Notes: generated by a model from the sequence alone, not told the origin. A stretch of 59,834 nt of DNA from Candidatus Latescibacterota bacterium (GCA_022821275.1 JAJEDY010000022.1:1-59834); one strand, 5' to 3'. Positions 34,627 through 43,687 are shown, counted from the first letter of the stretch. Translations and numbers: made by a program.

Positions 34627-35466
34627 CTATTGATGCGTGAGGCTTCGAATGACGAATCCCCTTTCCTCGTCAGCCATATTCTCGTGGTAATCTACAAAGA
34701 ACTGCTCCGGATAGCCGAACTCCTTGTTGTACGTGACGTCAATGCGGGCGGCATCTTCGTCCAGCGCGGTCTGCAACAGGACGAACAGATCCTTAACCGA
34801 AACGAACCGCTCAGGATCGGGGATATTGGGCACCGCCGGGTCGGCAGAGGCGATGCGCACGACTATACCTTCGCGCACGGTTACCTCCGCGTCAGCGGTA
34901 TAGTCGATCGGGCAGAAGCAGTTCCACGCGCCTGTATAAACGTAGTTCGCAACCCTTCTTCGCTCCCACCGCCCCTGATGACGGAGCAAGTCCGCCTGTA
35001 GGGAGCCGGGATCGCGCACGAGAAGGACGTCCTCGAAGATCGGTATGTCGATCTCCCTGCCGCCAGCGGTGATGCCGGTTACAGTGCGGGCGTACCTGCC
35101 CGCAGGCAAATCTACGTCAATCAGCGGCATATCGACAATTCTGTGAAAAGGCACGGGCAGTGTGCGCGTTGGTTCAGGCAGGTCTATAACCGTTGTCTGC
35201 GATCCCCCGTTGCCGGTTAGCTGGACGCGCACTGCGATAATGGTTCCGTCAAACTCGCAACTGCCGGTGTTGATGGCGTCAACCGACGTGGGCACGGCAT
35301 CTTTGCCAATCACCGCCATGAGGTAGTCGTTCGAGTAAGCCTCTGTAACCCCACACGCCACTTCCGAGGCATCCGGGAAAGTAGGCGATGGATTAAGGCC
35401 ACAGGCAACCGTGAGTCCGAGAACCAATAGTGTCCCTGATCTTGCAATATGGCGTCTGACGTTCAT
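34627..35466 (-). CDS. DUF6174-like lipoprotein
   Basis: A protein of about 279 residues with a signal peptide and a lipobox-like VACG (MNVRRHIARSGTLLVLGLTVACG). The C-terminal 110 residues look like DUF6174: RRRVANYVYTGAWNCFCP, EVTVREGIVVRI, SVKDLFVLLQTAL and DVTYNKEFGYPEQFFVDY. The middle part is beta-rich and unassigned. GGAGG lies before two adjacent ATGs (35469 and 35466); the second has better spacing. It ends exactly at the stop of the convergent peptidase gene. Function unknown. Confidence 0.78.
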   Translation of the reverse strand: MNVRRHIARSGTLLVLGLTVACGLNPSPTFPDASEVACGVTEAYSNDYLMAVIGKDAVPTSVDAINTGSCEFDGTIIAVRVQLTGNGGSQTTVIDLPEPTRTLPVPFHRIVDMPLIDVDLPAGRYARTVTGITAGGREIDIPIFEDVLLVRDPGSLQADLLRHQGRWERRRVANYVYTGAWNCFCPIDYTADAEVTVREGIVVRIASADPAVPNIPDPERFVSVKDLFVLLQTALDEDAARIDVTYNKEFGYPEQFFVDYHENMADEERGFVIRSLTHQ

Positions 35467-35604
35467 CATTACCTCCAAATGAGTTGCAATAACAGGCAAA
35501 GTTAATTCATACGATTGGTATTAAAACGCACAAGGCGCAGGGAAAGTTTCTTCTGAACCTTCTCGCGCGCCGAGAAATTCTGAGAAAATACCGGAGGACC
35601 AGAT

Positions 35605-37080
35605 ATGTCTCAACTACCCGTCATCATTGGCCTTTGCGCCTATGTTTTTTTCACCCTCCTGGTCGGCGTCTATGCGGGCAGGCGCGTCAAAGATTCTGCC
35701 GATTTTGTCGTTGCGGGTCGGCGTCTGGGCATCTTGCTGGCCACGGGCACGCTTTCCGCCACCTGGTTTGGCACAGGCACCGTGCTCGGCGCAGCGGGCG
35801 CGGCTTACAAAGGTGGCTTTTTAGCCATTATAGCCGATCCCTTTGGCGCAGCCCTGTGTCTGTTTCTCGCGGGCTTGTTTTACGTGCGAATGATGCGCCG
35901 CATGGGCGTTTCAACCATTGCCGAATTTTTTGAACGGAGATTTGGCAAAACAGCCGGTGTGGTCGCTGCTGCGTGTACGATTCCAGCTTATTTGGGCTGG
36001 GTCGCATCGCTGATGGTGGGATTTGGGAAAATTATCCACGCGCTCACGGGATTGGATGCGGTATTAGGCACCTGTCTGGGCGCTGCTATCGTGCTGATCT
36101 ATACAACAATAGGCGGCATGTGGGCGGTAACACTGACAGACTTCATTCAGGTGGCCGTTTTAACTCTGGGGCTAATTTTTATGACCCCCGTTCTCCTGAG
36201 CGATATGGGCGGATGGGCCGCCATTCGAGCACAACTACCCGATGACCAATTTTATCTCTATCCCCGCGATGCAGACATGACCACCTGGTTTAATTATGCG
36301 CGCGCCTGGTTGGTAATTGGCCTGGGCAATCTCGCAGGGCAAGATCTCTTACAGCGCAGCCTGTCCAGCCGAAATGAATCCGTCGCCCAAAACAGTGCGT
36401 ATCTCTCCTGTATTATTTACCTGACCGTTGGCCTCTTGCCCGTTTTTCTGGGTATTGCAGCCACCCTCACATTTCCCAATCTGGCCGACCCCGAACAGGT
36501 GATGATGAAACTCGCCGAAACCTATCTTCCCCCACTCGGCATGGCCGTTTTTATCGGAGCTTTAATCTCTGCGCTGATGAGCAGTGCAGACAGCGCCTTG
36601 CTCGCTCCTGCCAGCGTGATCGGCAACGATCTGATCCGCTATCTGCGTCCCGATATTGACGCGCGAACCCAACTTCGCCTGTGCCGCCTGAGCGTCCCTG
36701 TCCTCGGCATCATCGCGCTTTATCTCGCCCTTTCGCACGACACGGTTTACACGCTGATGGTCGATTCCTGGTCCATCTTGCTGGCAACCCTCTTTGTACC
36801 TCTCACTGCAGGTATCTGGTGGCGAAACGCCAATCGCTCTGGCGCACTCTGGTCGATGATTTCAGGTGCTATCGCCTATCTCATCCTGCTTCAAATCGCA
36901 CCCGACCAACCCGCCGACCTCCTCGCGGTACCCGTCGGCCTTCTCGCGCTTGTCATCATAACCAAAGCGACTGCAAAAATAGATCCCCCCTTGCCCCTGA
37001 GCAATACGGAAGGAACGCCACTCGCTTATGAGAATCGCCTGGGTGCTCTAAACCCACTTCGAGGTTCATCCAATAGATAA
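35605..37080 (+). CDS. Sodium:solute symporter (SSS family)
   Basis: A 491-residue transporter with about 13 hydrophobic helices. Family features are the N-terminal GVYAGRRVKDSADFVVAGRRLG, GTLSATWFGTGTVLGAAG, VYTTIGGMWAVTLTDFIQ-like segment (IYTTIGGMWAVTLTDFIQ) and SALMSSADSALLAPASV with the sodium-site Ser residues. It would import a sugar, amino acid, acid or osmolyte using the sodium gradient. GGAGG precedes the ATG. No catabolic gene is directly coupled, so the substrate cannot be told. Confidence 0.93.
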   Translation: MSQLPVIIGLCAYVFFTLLVGVYAGRRVKDSADFVVAGRRLGILLATGTLSATWFGTGTVLGAAGAAYKGGFLAIIADPFGAALCLFLAGLFYVRMMRRMGVSTIAEFFERRFGKTAGVVAAACTIPAYLGWVASLMVGFGKIIHALTGLDAVLGTCLGAAIVLIYTTIGGMWAVTLTDFIQVAVLTLGLIFMTPVLLSDMGGWAAIRAQLPDDQFYLYPRDADMTTWFNYARAWLVIGLGNLAGQDLLQRSLSSRNESVAQNSAYLSCIIYLTVGLLPVFLGIAATLTFPNLADPEQVMMKLAETYLPPLGMAVFIGALISALMSSADSALLAPASVIGNDLIRYLRPDIDARTQLRLCRLSVPVLGIIALYLALSHDTVYTLMVDSWSILLATLFVPLTAGIWWRNANRSGALWSMISGAIAYLILLQIAPDQPADLLAVPVGLLALVIITKATAKIDPPLPLSNTEGTPLAYENRLGALNPLRGSSNR

Positions 37081-37098
37081 TTCAAAGGAGACGCAATC

Positions 37099-37326
37099 AT
37101 GCCCCAACTTCTCGAAAAAGCACTCCATGAAGTGTCTAAACTTCCCCTTGAAAAGCAGGAGGCTATCGCAAGTATAATCATTGAAGAACTCGAAGATGAA
37201 CGCCGATGGGATGAAGCGTTTGCCGCATCACAAGATAAACTCGCCAAACTCGCCCAAAAAGTCCGGGAGGATGTCAAGGCGGGCCGTTTCAAAAAAATGG
37301 GACAGAGGATAACGTATGTTCAATAA
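37099..37326 (+). CDS. Small antitoxin-like protein
   Basis: A 75-residue helical charged protein (LLEKALHEVSKLPLEKQEAIASIIIEELEDERRWDEAFAASQDKLAKLAQKV). The pattern matches small antitoxin-like proteins known beside ParE/RelE-like toxins in cyanobacteria and other groups. AAAGGAG lies upstream. Its end overlaps the start of the PD-(D/E)XK nuclease-like gene by 11 bases, rather than a ParE-type toxin. That arrangement suggests it could be the antidote to, or partner of, that nuclease, although the family assignment is by pattern only. Confidence 0.7.
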   Translation: MPQLLEKALHEVSKLPLEKQEAIASIIIEELEDERRWDEAFAASQDKLAKLAQKVREDVKAGRFKKMGQRITYVQ

Positions 37327-38263
37327 CTTGTTTTCCACTTATCGCCAGGGTGAGAATCGCATCACCTCTACGTTCTTAGCTGTTCTTCAACGGTTGAGCC
37401 TACCCAACATAGACCGGATACTTAGAACACTTATTGAAGATACAGCTTTTAGTCTTGTCTCTTTCGAGAATCAGCCAAAAAGAGAGAGATCGACACCTGA
37501 CGCCAGAATTAGGACGGGACCTACTATCTGGATTGAGACCAAGACAGCCTCTAATACGGTGCGTTCCGGACAGATCAGGAGGCATTTGGAAAGTCTTGGA
37601 GATGGCGAACGTCTATTATTGCTGACGCCAGACGACGATCAGCCAGGAGACCTGAGAGATGAGGTTATCTGGTCGAACTTCAGAACCCTGATCAAAGCCA
37701 TTGAAGAAATCCTTGAGGATAAAAGTGAGCCTCCTTCCGAGAAAGAGGCATTTCTTCTGAGGGAGTTCATATCGATGATCCAGGAAGACGGGCTTATAGG
37801 CTCTACTGAATCCAGGGTTCTCGTGGTCGCCGCCAGAGAGGCGTGGCCGATATACAAGAACCTCAATGCATATCTATGCCAGTCTAACCGTAGTTTCCAG
37901 CCTTCCACACATCTGGCTTTCTACGCAGAAGGCGCAGTCCAACCACTTGTGCCCAAAATCAAGGAGATAGTTGAATCGGTAAATCTAACGCGGGAAGGAA
38001 TCGAATATCTTGAAGGCGATCAAAAGAACCTTGCTGAAGAGTTGCTGACGCAGATTGAGAAACTCTACCCAAATAATAAATGGACTCAAGGAAAGGTTAT
38101 GTTTCTGAGCGAACCTGATGATGACGAGACAGTAAAACTAAAACAGAAGATTATCAACGACAAGAAAGATAAAAATGAAAAGAATGTGGCATTTGTAATG
38201 GGCCACGGATATGTGACCCTGGAGTCGCTCAAAACAGCAAGCAAGACGAGTGAATTAAAGTAG
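37316..38263 (+). CDS. PD-(D/E)XK nuclease-like protein
   Basis: A 315-residue protein. Residues 61-76 give the nuclease pattern P-D62-x11-E74-T-K76 (TPDARIRTG, IWIETKTA). An upstream GENRITSTFLAVLQRL helix with Glu13 resembles the first helix of this superfamily. The remaining 220 residues are unassigned and helical, with a Lys/Asp-rich end. It may cut DNA or RNA. It overlaps the antitoxin-like gene by 11 bases and is the last intact gene of that pair. Possible roles are a toxin, a solitary defence nuclease or a remnant of a restriction system; I cannot choose. Confidence 0.65.
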   Translation: MFNNLFSTYRQGENRITSTFLAVLQRLSLPNIDRILRTLIEDTAFSLVSFENQPKRERSTPDARIRTGPTIWIETKTASNTVRSGQIRRHLESLGDGERLLLLTPDDDQPGDLRDEVIWSNFRTLIKAIEEILEDKSEPPSEKEAFLLREFISMIQEDGLIGSTESRVLVVAAREAWPIYKNLNAYLCQSNRSFQPSTHLAFYAEGAVQPLVPKIKEIVESVNLTREGIEYLEGDQKNLAEELLTQIEKLYPNNKWTQGKVMFLSEPDDDETVKLKQKIINDKKDKNEKNVAFVMGHGYVTLESLKTASKTSELK

Positions 38264-38285
38264 TGGGAATAAAGAGGTTTTGACG

Positions 38286-38537
38286 ATGAAACACCCACAC
38301 TAGACACAAGCTGATTCACGCGAAGCCAAACAGATCTGGGATGAATATCAAAATCAGCATAATCTCTCGGATCGGATTGGACAAACAGCGGGTATTGATC
38401 CAAAAAGTAAGCGCATTTGGTTTGGTTCTTCAATTAGAGATATTGTCCTCCAAAGAAATACTGAAGGATTGCATTCTCCTCTATTATTTCAACGAGTCGG
38501 TTCTGAAACCTATTTTCGTAAAGGAGTTCGTCGGTGA
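38286..38537 (+). pseudogene. Small hypothetical gene broken by a TAG at codon 6
   Basis: Frame from ATG 38286 to TGA 38535-38537, with a TAG at 38301-38303 after MKHPH. The rest reads as a real protein: ADSREAKQIWDEYQNQH, GIDPKSKRIWFGSSIRDIV, SPLLFQRVGSETYFRKGVRR. It recalls short uncharacterised proteins ending in RVG-x-x-x-Y-x-RKG, but I cannot name a family. No alternative start codon lies between the TAG and the conserved part. It is either a recent nonsense pseudogene or a sequencing error. Confidence 0.6.
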
Positions 38538-38538
38538 T

Positions 38539-38772
38539 TCACGGAACCACTTTAGCTGATGAATACGATTCTGTCAGTGTATAAGGCACTTCTTCATCTA
38601 CCATACCACGCATCGCCGATGTGAGAGATAAGTCGGTCCACATAGTATCTTCTTCACGAGCTTTCGGTATTTTGTGCCGCGATTTAAGAAATTCGACAAA
38701 ATCGAGCACTTCCCGTAGTACAGGTTCTGGAAGAGTTTGCAAATGTTGAGAAATATGATCTAATGTTGTCAT
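38539..38772 (-). CDS. DUF2281-like antitoxin-type protein
   Basis: A 77-residue protein. Residues 10-35 (HLQTLPEPVLREVLDFVEFLKSR) match the DUF2281 helix found in antitoxin-like proteins. GAGG lies seven bases before the ATG. No toxin gene accompanies it on this strand: it ends against the broken small gene and starts 22 bases from the right-end hairpin of the TnpB element. The TnpB insertion may have separated it from a partner, or it may be a solitary antitoxin. Confidence 0.75.
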   Translation of the reverse strand: MTTLDHISQHLQTLPEPVLREVLDFVEFLKSRHKIPKAREEDTMWTDLSLTSAMRGMVDEEVPYTLTESYSSAKVVP

Positions 38773-38774
38773 AA

Positions 38775-38850
38775 CAAAATCCTCGTGACTACTCCCAACG
38801 CTAAAGCTCTCTGCGAGTGGGCTTCTTGGCGGTCAAGCCGCCTGACGTTG
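38775..38850 (-). ncRNA. Likely right-end reRNA (omega-RNA) region of tnpB
   Basis: In TnpB elements the guide RNA comes from the 3' end of tnpB and the right end, and the guide follows the end. Here the minus strand after 38850 holds a GC-rich stem (GGCGGCTTGACCGCC, 38828-38842 roughly) and the terminal hairpin at 38794-38821. The guide would come from bases just left of the element. Position is inferred. Confidence 0.45.
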
Positions 38851-39954
38851 TAGCCCCAACGTCAATATGTTTATGGCAGCATTATGGTCTCTGTCCGTTG
38901 TATAGCCACACTTTTTGCAATGATGCACACGATCAGAAAGTGCTTTCTTCTCTCTATGTCCGCATGCCGAGCAATCTTGTGAGGTATATTCAGGTTTGAC
39001 GGCTTTGAATCCAATACCAGCCTCTTCCGCTTTGTATTTGAGACAGTGCCGAAACAGGGACCATGCTACGTCTGATATTGATTTAGCCAATCGTCTGTTC
39101 TTTTGCATCTTTTGGACTTCCAATTTCTCGATGGCTATGAAACCGTGACGATTGACCATTTTTCTTGATTCTTGATGGGCAAAGTTATGTCGCTTATTGC
39201 GGATACGCTCATGCACTCTACCAATGACTTTACGACGCTTTTCTCTTACGGCATCGGTCTTGGGTCTTTTTTTTACCGCGTCCCATTTGCGCTGTGCTTT
39301 GGCAAGAGTCTTTTCTTCTTTGCGAAAAAATCGCTGGTTGGCTATTGTCTGCCCGTCACTGGTTACAGCAAAGGAATTGAGACCCACGTCAATGCCTGTT
39401 GGCGGGCGTTGCTCGTCACAAGGCTCTGGCTCGCCAATATCACAAGGGATAGATGCAAACCATTTACCCGTCGCCGTGCGAGTGATAGTGCAAGACTTTG
39501 CAATGCCGCCGAGAGGTCTATGCTGGACAACGCGAATACAGCCTATTTTGCTCAATCGCAAGCCCTTGCCGTCCAATCGGCAACCACTGGAAAAATTAGG
39601 ATAGGTGATAGAATCATAGCGATTCTGTCCCTTATATCTGGGAAAGCCCGCTTTCTCGCCAGTCTTTGCCCTCTCTTTGAGTCGGCGAAAGAAACCTTTG
39701 AATGCCAAATCGACTCTTGCTGATACTTGCTGCAATACCTGACTATATACTTGCGTAAATTCAACATGCTGTTGCTTCAGCAGTGGTATCGTATTCGTCT
39801 GGTCATACTGGGACAAAGACTTATTCTCGTTTTTCCATGCTTGCTTTCTGGCACAGAGGAGTTGATTGTAGAGAATGCGACATTCGTTAATATGCGCCAG
39901 CAAGATTCTTTCTTGCTTTTTCGTTGGTCGCAATCTGTATTTGTACGACTTAAA
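38833..39954 (-). CDS. tnpB: TnpB, RNA-guided nuclease of IS200/IS605 type
   Basis: A 373-residue TnpB of normal length. The N-terminal segment (MFKSYKYRLRPTKKQ) and wedge-type helices lead to a RuvC domain split over PPTGIDVGLNSFAVTSDG (first Asp), GFIAIEKLEVQKM (Glu) and CGYTTDRDHNAAINIL (last Asp). A zinc-ribbon insert CSACGHREKKALSDRVHHCKKC lies between. All three catalytic acids are present, so the nuclease looks active. TnpB cuts DNA next to a short motif under guidance of an RNA made from the element's right end. I chose the ATG at 39954; 39972 is also open. Confidence 0.92.
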   Translation of the reverse strand, partial: FKSYKYRLRPTKKQERILLAHINECRILYNQLLCARKQAWKNENKSLSQYDQTNTIPLLKQQHVEFTQVYSQVLQQVSARVDLAFKGFFRRLKERAKTGEKAGFPRYKGQNRYDSITYPNFSSGCRLDGKGLRLSKIGCIRVVQHRPLGGIAKSCTITRTATGKWFASIPCDIGEPEPCDEQRPPTGIDVGLNSFAVTSDGQTIANQRFFRKEEKTLAKAQRKWDAVKKRPKTDAVREKRRKVIGRVHERIRNKRHNFAHQESRKMVNRHGFIAIEKLEVQKMQKNRRLAKSISDVAWSLFRHCLKYKAEEAGIGFKAVKPEYTSQDCSACGHREKKALSDRVHHCKKCGYTTDRDHNAAINILTLGLQRQAA

Positions 39955-40082
39955 CATAAGTAAAATATACACTTATGATCGTATTTTGTCAAGCAGAACC
40001 AAAGGACGAGCCTTGTTGACTCACCGCCCACCTTACCTTGTGCAATGTGCCACCATGCTAAAGCACCACCCCATAAGCATGT

Positions 40083-40098
40083 CCCTGCGAAAGCAGGG
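40083..40098. other. GAAA-tetraloop hairpin
   Basis: CCCTGC-GAAA-GCAGGG, a perfect 6-bp stem with a GNRA loop, lies between tnpB and its outer hairpin. The sequence resembles widespread short palindromic repeats (TGCGAAAGCAGG type). It may be part of the element's left end or an independent repeat. Confidence 0.6.
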
Positions 40099-40196
40099 AT
40101 TCTAAGCCCTTCGCCATGCGACCCAACGCTAAAGCTGTTGGGTTTTACGGGCTTGCCTGATAAAAAATCGGCGGACACAAGTTCGTTTCTCCGTAA

Positions 40197-40955
40197 TCAC
40201 CCCATCCGAAGCCGATTGATCTTGCTCGCGGCGACACCTGCGCCAAATCCGTTGTCGATATTGACCACAGTCACGCCTGACGCGCAACTGTTCAACATAC
40301 CCAGCAACGCTGCCAACCCCTTAAAACTCGCCCCATATCCCACACTGGTCGGCACGGCAATAAGCGGTACCTCGACCAAACCACCAACTACGCTGGGTAG
40401 CGCCCCTTCCATACCGGCCACCACGATAATCACACTCGCATCCGATAGGCGTTCTCGACATGCCAGCAACCGGTGAATCCCCGCAACCCCCACATCGTAA
40501 AGTGTTTCGACTTCATTGCCCATCACCCGCGCGGTTTCCACGGCTTCTTCTGCCACGGGCAAATCGGATGTGCCTGCAGATACGACCAGAATTTTGCCGA
40601 CGGTTTCCGCAACGGGAATCTCTCCTGCGACAACTACTGTGCGAGCGAGCGCGTTGACATTTGCACCGGGATATTTTGCGACCAGGGCATCCCGCATCTC
40701 TGCATTTGTGCGCGTCGCCAGCAATGTCGCGCCCGATGACACAATGCGGTCTGCGATGGCGACCACCTGCTCAACCGTCTTTCCCTCACAAAAAATAACC
40801 TCGGGAAACCCCTGCCTCAGCGTGCGGTGATGGTCAATGCGCGCAAAACCAAGCTCTTCAAAAGGCAAGTGCGCGAGGTTTTCAAACGCCTCATCCACAT
40901 CTGTTTGCCCCTGTGCAACAGCCTCTAACAACGCGCGTATGCGTTCTGGTGTCAC
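40197..40955 (-). CDS. larB: Nickel pincer cofactor biosynthesis protein LarB
   Basis: LarB carboxylates and hydrolyses nicotinic acid adenine dinucleotide, the first step to the nickel-pincer nucleotide of lactate racemase-type enzymes. The 252-residue protein shows the family blocks: [63 protein letters not shown] and [28 protein letters not shown]. larA, larC and larE are not in the window. It has its own leader with a GGATGACGC-type repeat upstream. Confidence 0.95.
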   Translation of the reverse strand: MTPERIRALLEAVAQGQTDVDEAFENLAHLPFEELGFARIDHHRTLRQGFPEVIFCEGKTVEQVVAIADRIVSSGATLLATRTNAEMRDALVAKYPGANVNALARTVVVAGEIPVAETVGKILVVSAGTSDLPVAEEAVETARVMGNEVETLYDVGVAGIHRLLACRERLSDASVIIVVAGMEGALPSVVGGLVEVPLIAVPTSVGYGASFKGLAALLGMLNSCASGVTVVNIDNGFGAGVAASKINRLRMG

Positions 40956-40971
40956 GCTGCCCCCCCCGGAT

Positions 40972-41020
40972 CGCGGATTAAATGGATGACGCGGATAGCG
41001 CGGATTGATGCGGTGGCTTG
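40972..41020. repeat. GGATGACGC-type short repeat (second copy)
   Basis: ATCGCGGATTAAATGGATGACGC and following units resemble the repeat at 20691-20742 and lie 17 bases before the larB start. Orientation and place relative to the minus-strand gene are the same at both sites. Confidence 0.65.
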
Positions 41021-41082
41021 TCGTGACCGGATTGCCACAATGCGACCTCTGATTGAATCTGTGGACTGAGCGTATTGGTAAG

Positions 41083-42066
41083 TCATGATAAGACCTCTGA
41101 TTTGATATGGTGCAATAAATCCATGAGATGATTCGGATCGTCTTCTGTCATCAACGTGCGACGATAACGCGCTGCGCTGGGCACCCCCTTGATATATGCC
41201 GCGAGATGCCGGCGCATTTCCAGGACGCCATAGCGCAGTCCCTTAAACGCGATAGATACCTTGAGATGGTGAACCGCCATTTCCAGACGGTCTCTATCCG
41301 TCGGTCCGGGCAATAATTCTCCCGTATCCAGAAAGACTTCCATACGCTTGAAAAGCCAGGGATTGCCAATAGCCCATCGCCCCACCATCACCAGATCGCA
41401 ACCCGTTTTCTGCATCATTTCCTTTGCGGCCTCTGGCCCGCGCACATCGCCATTGCCGATTACGGGAATCGAAACCGCGTTTTTGACTTCCGCGATAATA
41501 TCCCAGTCTGCTCTGCCCGCAAATTTCGCCTCGCGCGTGCGCCCATGCACGGCGATTGCCGCTGCACCAGAATCTTCAGCAATCCGCGCAACTGCAACTG
41601 CCTGATTGGCTTCTGCCCATCCACTTCTAATTTTTAGCGTCACGGGAATATCCACAGCACGCACCATTGACGCAATGATCTGTCCCAGTCGGTCAGGTGT
41701 ATTGAGCAGAGCCGCGCCCGCATTTTTCGTCACGATTTTTTTTACCGGGCACCCACAATTGATGTCGATAATATCCGGATTTCGCTCTGCCACAACCCGA
41801 GCACCTTCGGCCATAACCTCGGGTTCTGAGCCGAACAACTGCGCGGAAATCGGAAACTCATCGGGTTCAAAATCGAGATATTGATTCGACCGCTCACTGC
41901 CCTCGGCCAGCCCTTTAGCACTGACCATCTCCGTGACCGCAAAACTCGCGCCCTGTTGCCGGCACAGCATGCGAAATGACCGGTCTGTAATACCAGCCAA
42001 TGGCGCCAGCGCCGTCCGCCCGGGAATATTTACATTGCCGATTTGTACGCTCATATCATCATTCAT
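41083..42066 (-). CDS. dusB: tRNA-dihydrouridine synthase
   Basis: A 327-residue FMN enzyme that reduces uridines in tRNA. Family motifs: [50 protein letters not shown] with the catalytic Cys, [22 protein letters not shown] and [11 protein letters not shown]. Length and motifs fit DusB. The ATG overlaps the stop of the epimerase gene (ATGA at 42063-42066), so the two are coupled, an unusual pairing for a tRNA enzyme. Confidence 0.94.
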   Translation of the reverse strand: MNDDMSVQIGNVNIPGRTALAPLAGITDRSFRMLCRQQGASFAVTEMVSAKGLAEGSERSNQYLDFEPDEFPISAQLFGSEPEVMAEGARVVAERNPDIIDINCGCPVKKIVTKNAGAALLNTPDRLGQIIASMVRAVDIPVTLKIRSGWAEANQAVAVARIAEDSGAAAIAVHGRTREAKFAGRADWDIIAEVKNAVSIPVIGNGDVRGPEAAKEMMQKTGCDLVMVGRWAIGNPWLFKRMEVFLDTGELLPGPTDRDRLEMAVHHLKVSIAFKGLRYGVLEMRRHLAAYIKGVPSAARYRRTLMTEDDPNHLMDLLHHIKSEVLS

Positions 42067-42911
42067 CCCGATGTTTCTCGCGCCTCTAACAACACTTTTG
42101 ACAATTGTTCTGCAAATTTCACCTGACTATTGTTCTCGGGTTCATAGCCGATTTTCTTTCGCGCATTGGAGATCGTCCAGAAATTGTGTGAATTGCCACT
42201 AATACCGTAAAAAATTTGAAATGGAATGCCATGTTCATTTTCGATATTTTCCGCCTCAATGCTCTTCACTATCAACTGCACCTGATCTCTAATACTCAAA
42301 TACGCACCCAACCCCCGATGCATGCTTTTCAAATTCGTAGATTTTGCGCGATCCATATCGGTCTCGCGCGGGCCACCTATCCGAATCTGCACATTTTCCA
42401 ATTTCTTGCCATCATTCATCAATCCCGTTGCAAAGGTAAAGCCCAACAATTCGTATTGCGCCTTTGCCCAGCCGTAATAATTGTCCGAAAGCGGGTACAT
42501 CTCTGGCGTCACAAATTCCTGCTTACCCGCCCAGATTAGATTCTCGTAATAATCTGCCGCGTGATTTGAACTGATGATCACGGCGCGCCGAACATTTTCC
42601 TCCACACACGTCTGATACACATTATATGCCATATCGATATTCGTCATCTCCGCCCAGAAGCGATCCGCATCGTCTTTTGTCCGCACAAATCCGCAGTGGA
42701 TAATCGCATCCTGTCCCCTGAAATACTCCCGATACGCATCCCGATCTCGATTCGTCAAATCCGCAATCACCACATCGCGGACTTCCTCGCCTTCGCGATT
42801 GGTCGTCTTCACATCTAAAACCGTCAGGTCATACCGCTCGCGCAATACAGGCAACATCCGCCCGGCCACATAACCTGTTCCCCCCGTAATGAGCACTTTT
42901 CTCTTTGACAT
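42063..42911 (-). CDS. NAD-dependent epimerase/dehydratase family protein
   Basis: A 282-residue short-chain-type dehydrogenase/epimerase. The ATG at 42911 begins MSKRKVLITGGTGYVAGRML (GxxGxxG) and follows GGAGC. The catalytic segment is NYYGWAKAQYELLG (YxxxK) near residue 150. No membrane segments. Substrate probably a nucleotide sugar or sugar acid, not determinable. It overlaps dusB by four bases. The PhyH gene upstream on the same strand ends at 42929. Confidence 0.88.
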   Translation of the reverse strand: MSKRKVLITGGTGYVAGRMLPVLRERYDLTVLDVKTTNREGEEVRDVVIADLTNRDRDAYREYFRGQDAIIHCGFVRTKDDADRFWAEMTNIDMAYNVYQTCVEENVRRAVIISSNHAADYYENLIWAGKQEFVTPEMYPLSDNYYGWAKAQYELLGFTFATGLMNDGKKLENVQIRIGGPRETDMDRAKSTNLKSMHRGLGAYLSIRDQVQLIVKSIEAENIENEHGIPFQIFYGISGNSHNFWTISNARKKIGYEPENNSQVKFAEQLSKVLLEARETSG

Positions 42912-42928
42912 GTCTGCTCCTTCAATCA

Positions 42929-43687
42929 TCACGACAATGGAAATGGCATCCCGACCTTTGGAAAATGTCCAAATCGATCTTCGCCACGCAATACAATAGG
43001 TTCCCACGCCTGCTTATGTGAATTGAGCGTCGTCTGTTTGACATGCGGGGGAATAAATCGAACCGTCAACCCGCATCGCCGTCGGTTTGACCGATTGGGA
43101 TTGCTCGCGTGAAATAATTGCCCGTCGTGAACCGACATCTGCCCGGCCTTTAACACAATATCGACCGCCGCGCTATCATCCACATATTCATCTGGAATCT
43201 CCTGGTTAATACTCAGCAAATTGCCTTCGCGCGCCGATTTGCCATGTGCTGCAATCCCATTTTTGTGCGATCCCGAGATAAAACGCATACACCCATTCTC
43301 CACATCCGCGTCGTCAATAGCGATCCAGGCCGTGTGTGCAATGGGCGGTTCCAGGCCCCAGTACGTAATATCTTGATGCCACGCCACAAATATCTTTGCC
43401 TCTGGATCGGGATATTTGCAAAAAAAGTGGGTTGATAACAGCATCACATTATCGCCCATCACAGCCTGCATCACGTCTAAGATCCGCTCATCCGTTGCCA
43501 GTTGCCAGATAAATGCCTCGTCAAAATGCCGCCCCTGCAAACCGATCTGACATTTCTCCTTGCCTTCACGCGCTTCCAAATCGTCAAATAATGCGCGAAA
43601 TTGACCGATCTCGCGTTCTGAAAACACATCAACTTCTGTCAAAAATCCCTGCGTCTCGTAAGTTTCGACCATAGAATCCAAAGGCAT
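42929..43687 (-). CDS. Phytanoyl-CoA dioxygenase (PhyH) family protein
   Basis: A 252-residue Fe(II)/2-oxoglutarate oxygenase. Metal ligands: His and Asp in VAWHQDITYW and a distal His in DGQLFHASNPNRSNRRR, whose Arg residues include the 2-oxoglutarate partner. HTAWIAIDDADVENGCMRFISGSHK is a typical PhyH block. The ATG at 43687 has AAAGG upstream; the frame to 43765 is less likely. Same strand as the epimerase gene, 17 bases apart, so the two may act on the same compound. Confidence 0.9.
   Translation of the reverse strand: MPLDSMVETYETQGFLTEVDVFSEREIGQFRALFDDLEAREGKEKCQIGLQGRHFDEAFIWQLATDERILDVMQAVMGDNVMLLSTHFFCKYPDPEAKIFVAWHQDITYWGLEPPIAHTAWIAIDDADVENGCMRFISGSHKNGIAAHGKSAREGNLLSINQEIPDEYVDDSAAVDIVLKAGQMSVHDGQLFHASNPNRSNRRRCGLTVRFIPPHVKQTTLNSHKQAWEPIVLRGEDRFGHFPKVGMPFPLS

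Larger units (their letters stand above)
38794..40142 (-). mobile_element. IS200/IS605-type element with tnpB only
   Basis: One gene (tnpB) flanked by two related hairpins. The inner 15 bases CCCAACGCTAAAGCT occur at 38794-38808 and again at 40122-40136, in the same orientation. Each is the 5' arm of a small stem: to 38821 on one side (imperfect) and to 40142 on the other (perfect 6-bp stem, 9-base loop). Subterminal hairpins in the same orientation, and no inverted repeats, are typical of IS200/IS605. There is no tnpA, so it would need one in trans. Exact boundaries are not visible; it lies in the interval between the DUF2281 gene and larB. Confidence 0.72.

Noticed and set aside
4862-38303. 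Genome-wide recoding of TAG, suggested by two in-frame TAG codons
   Set aside because: Several intact genes (for example those ending at 9209, 13808 and 34626) use TAG as their normal stop.
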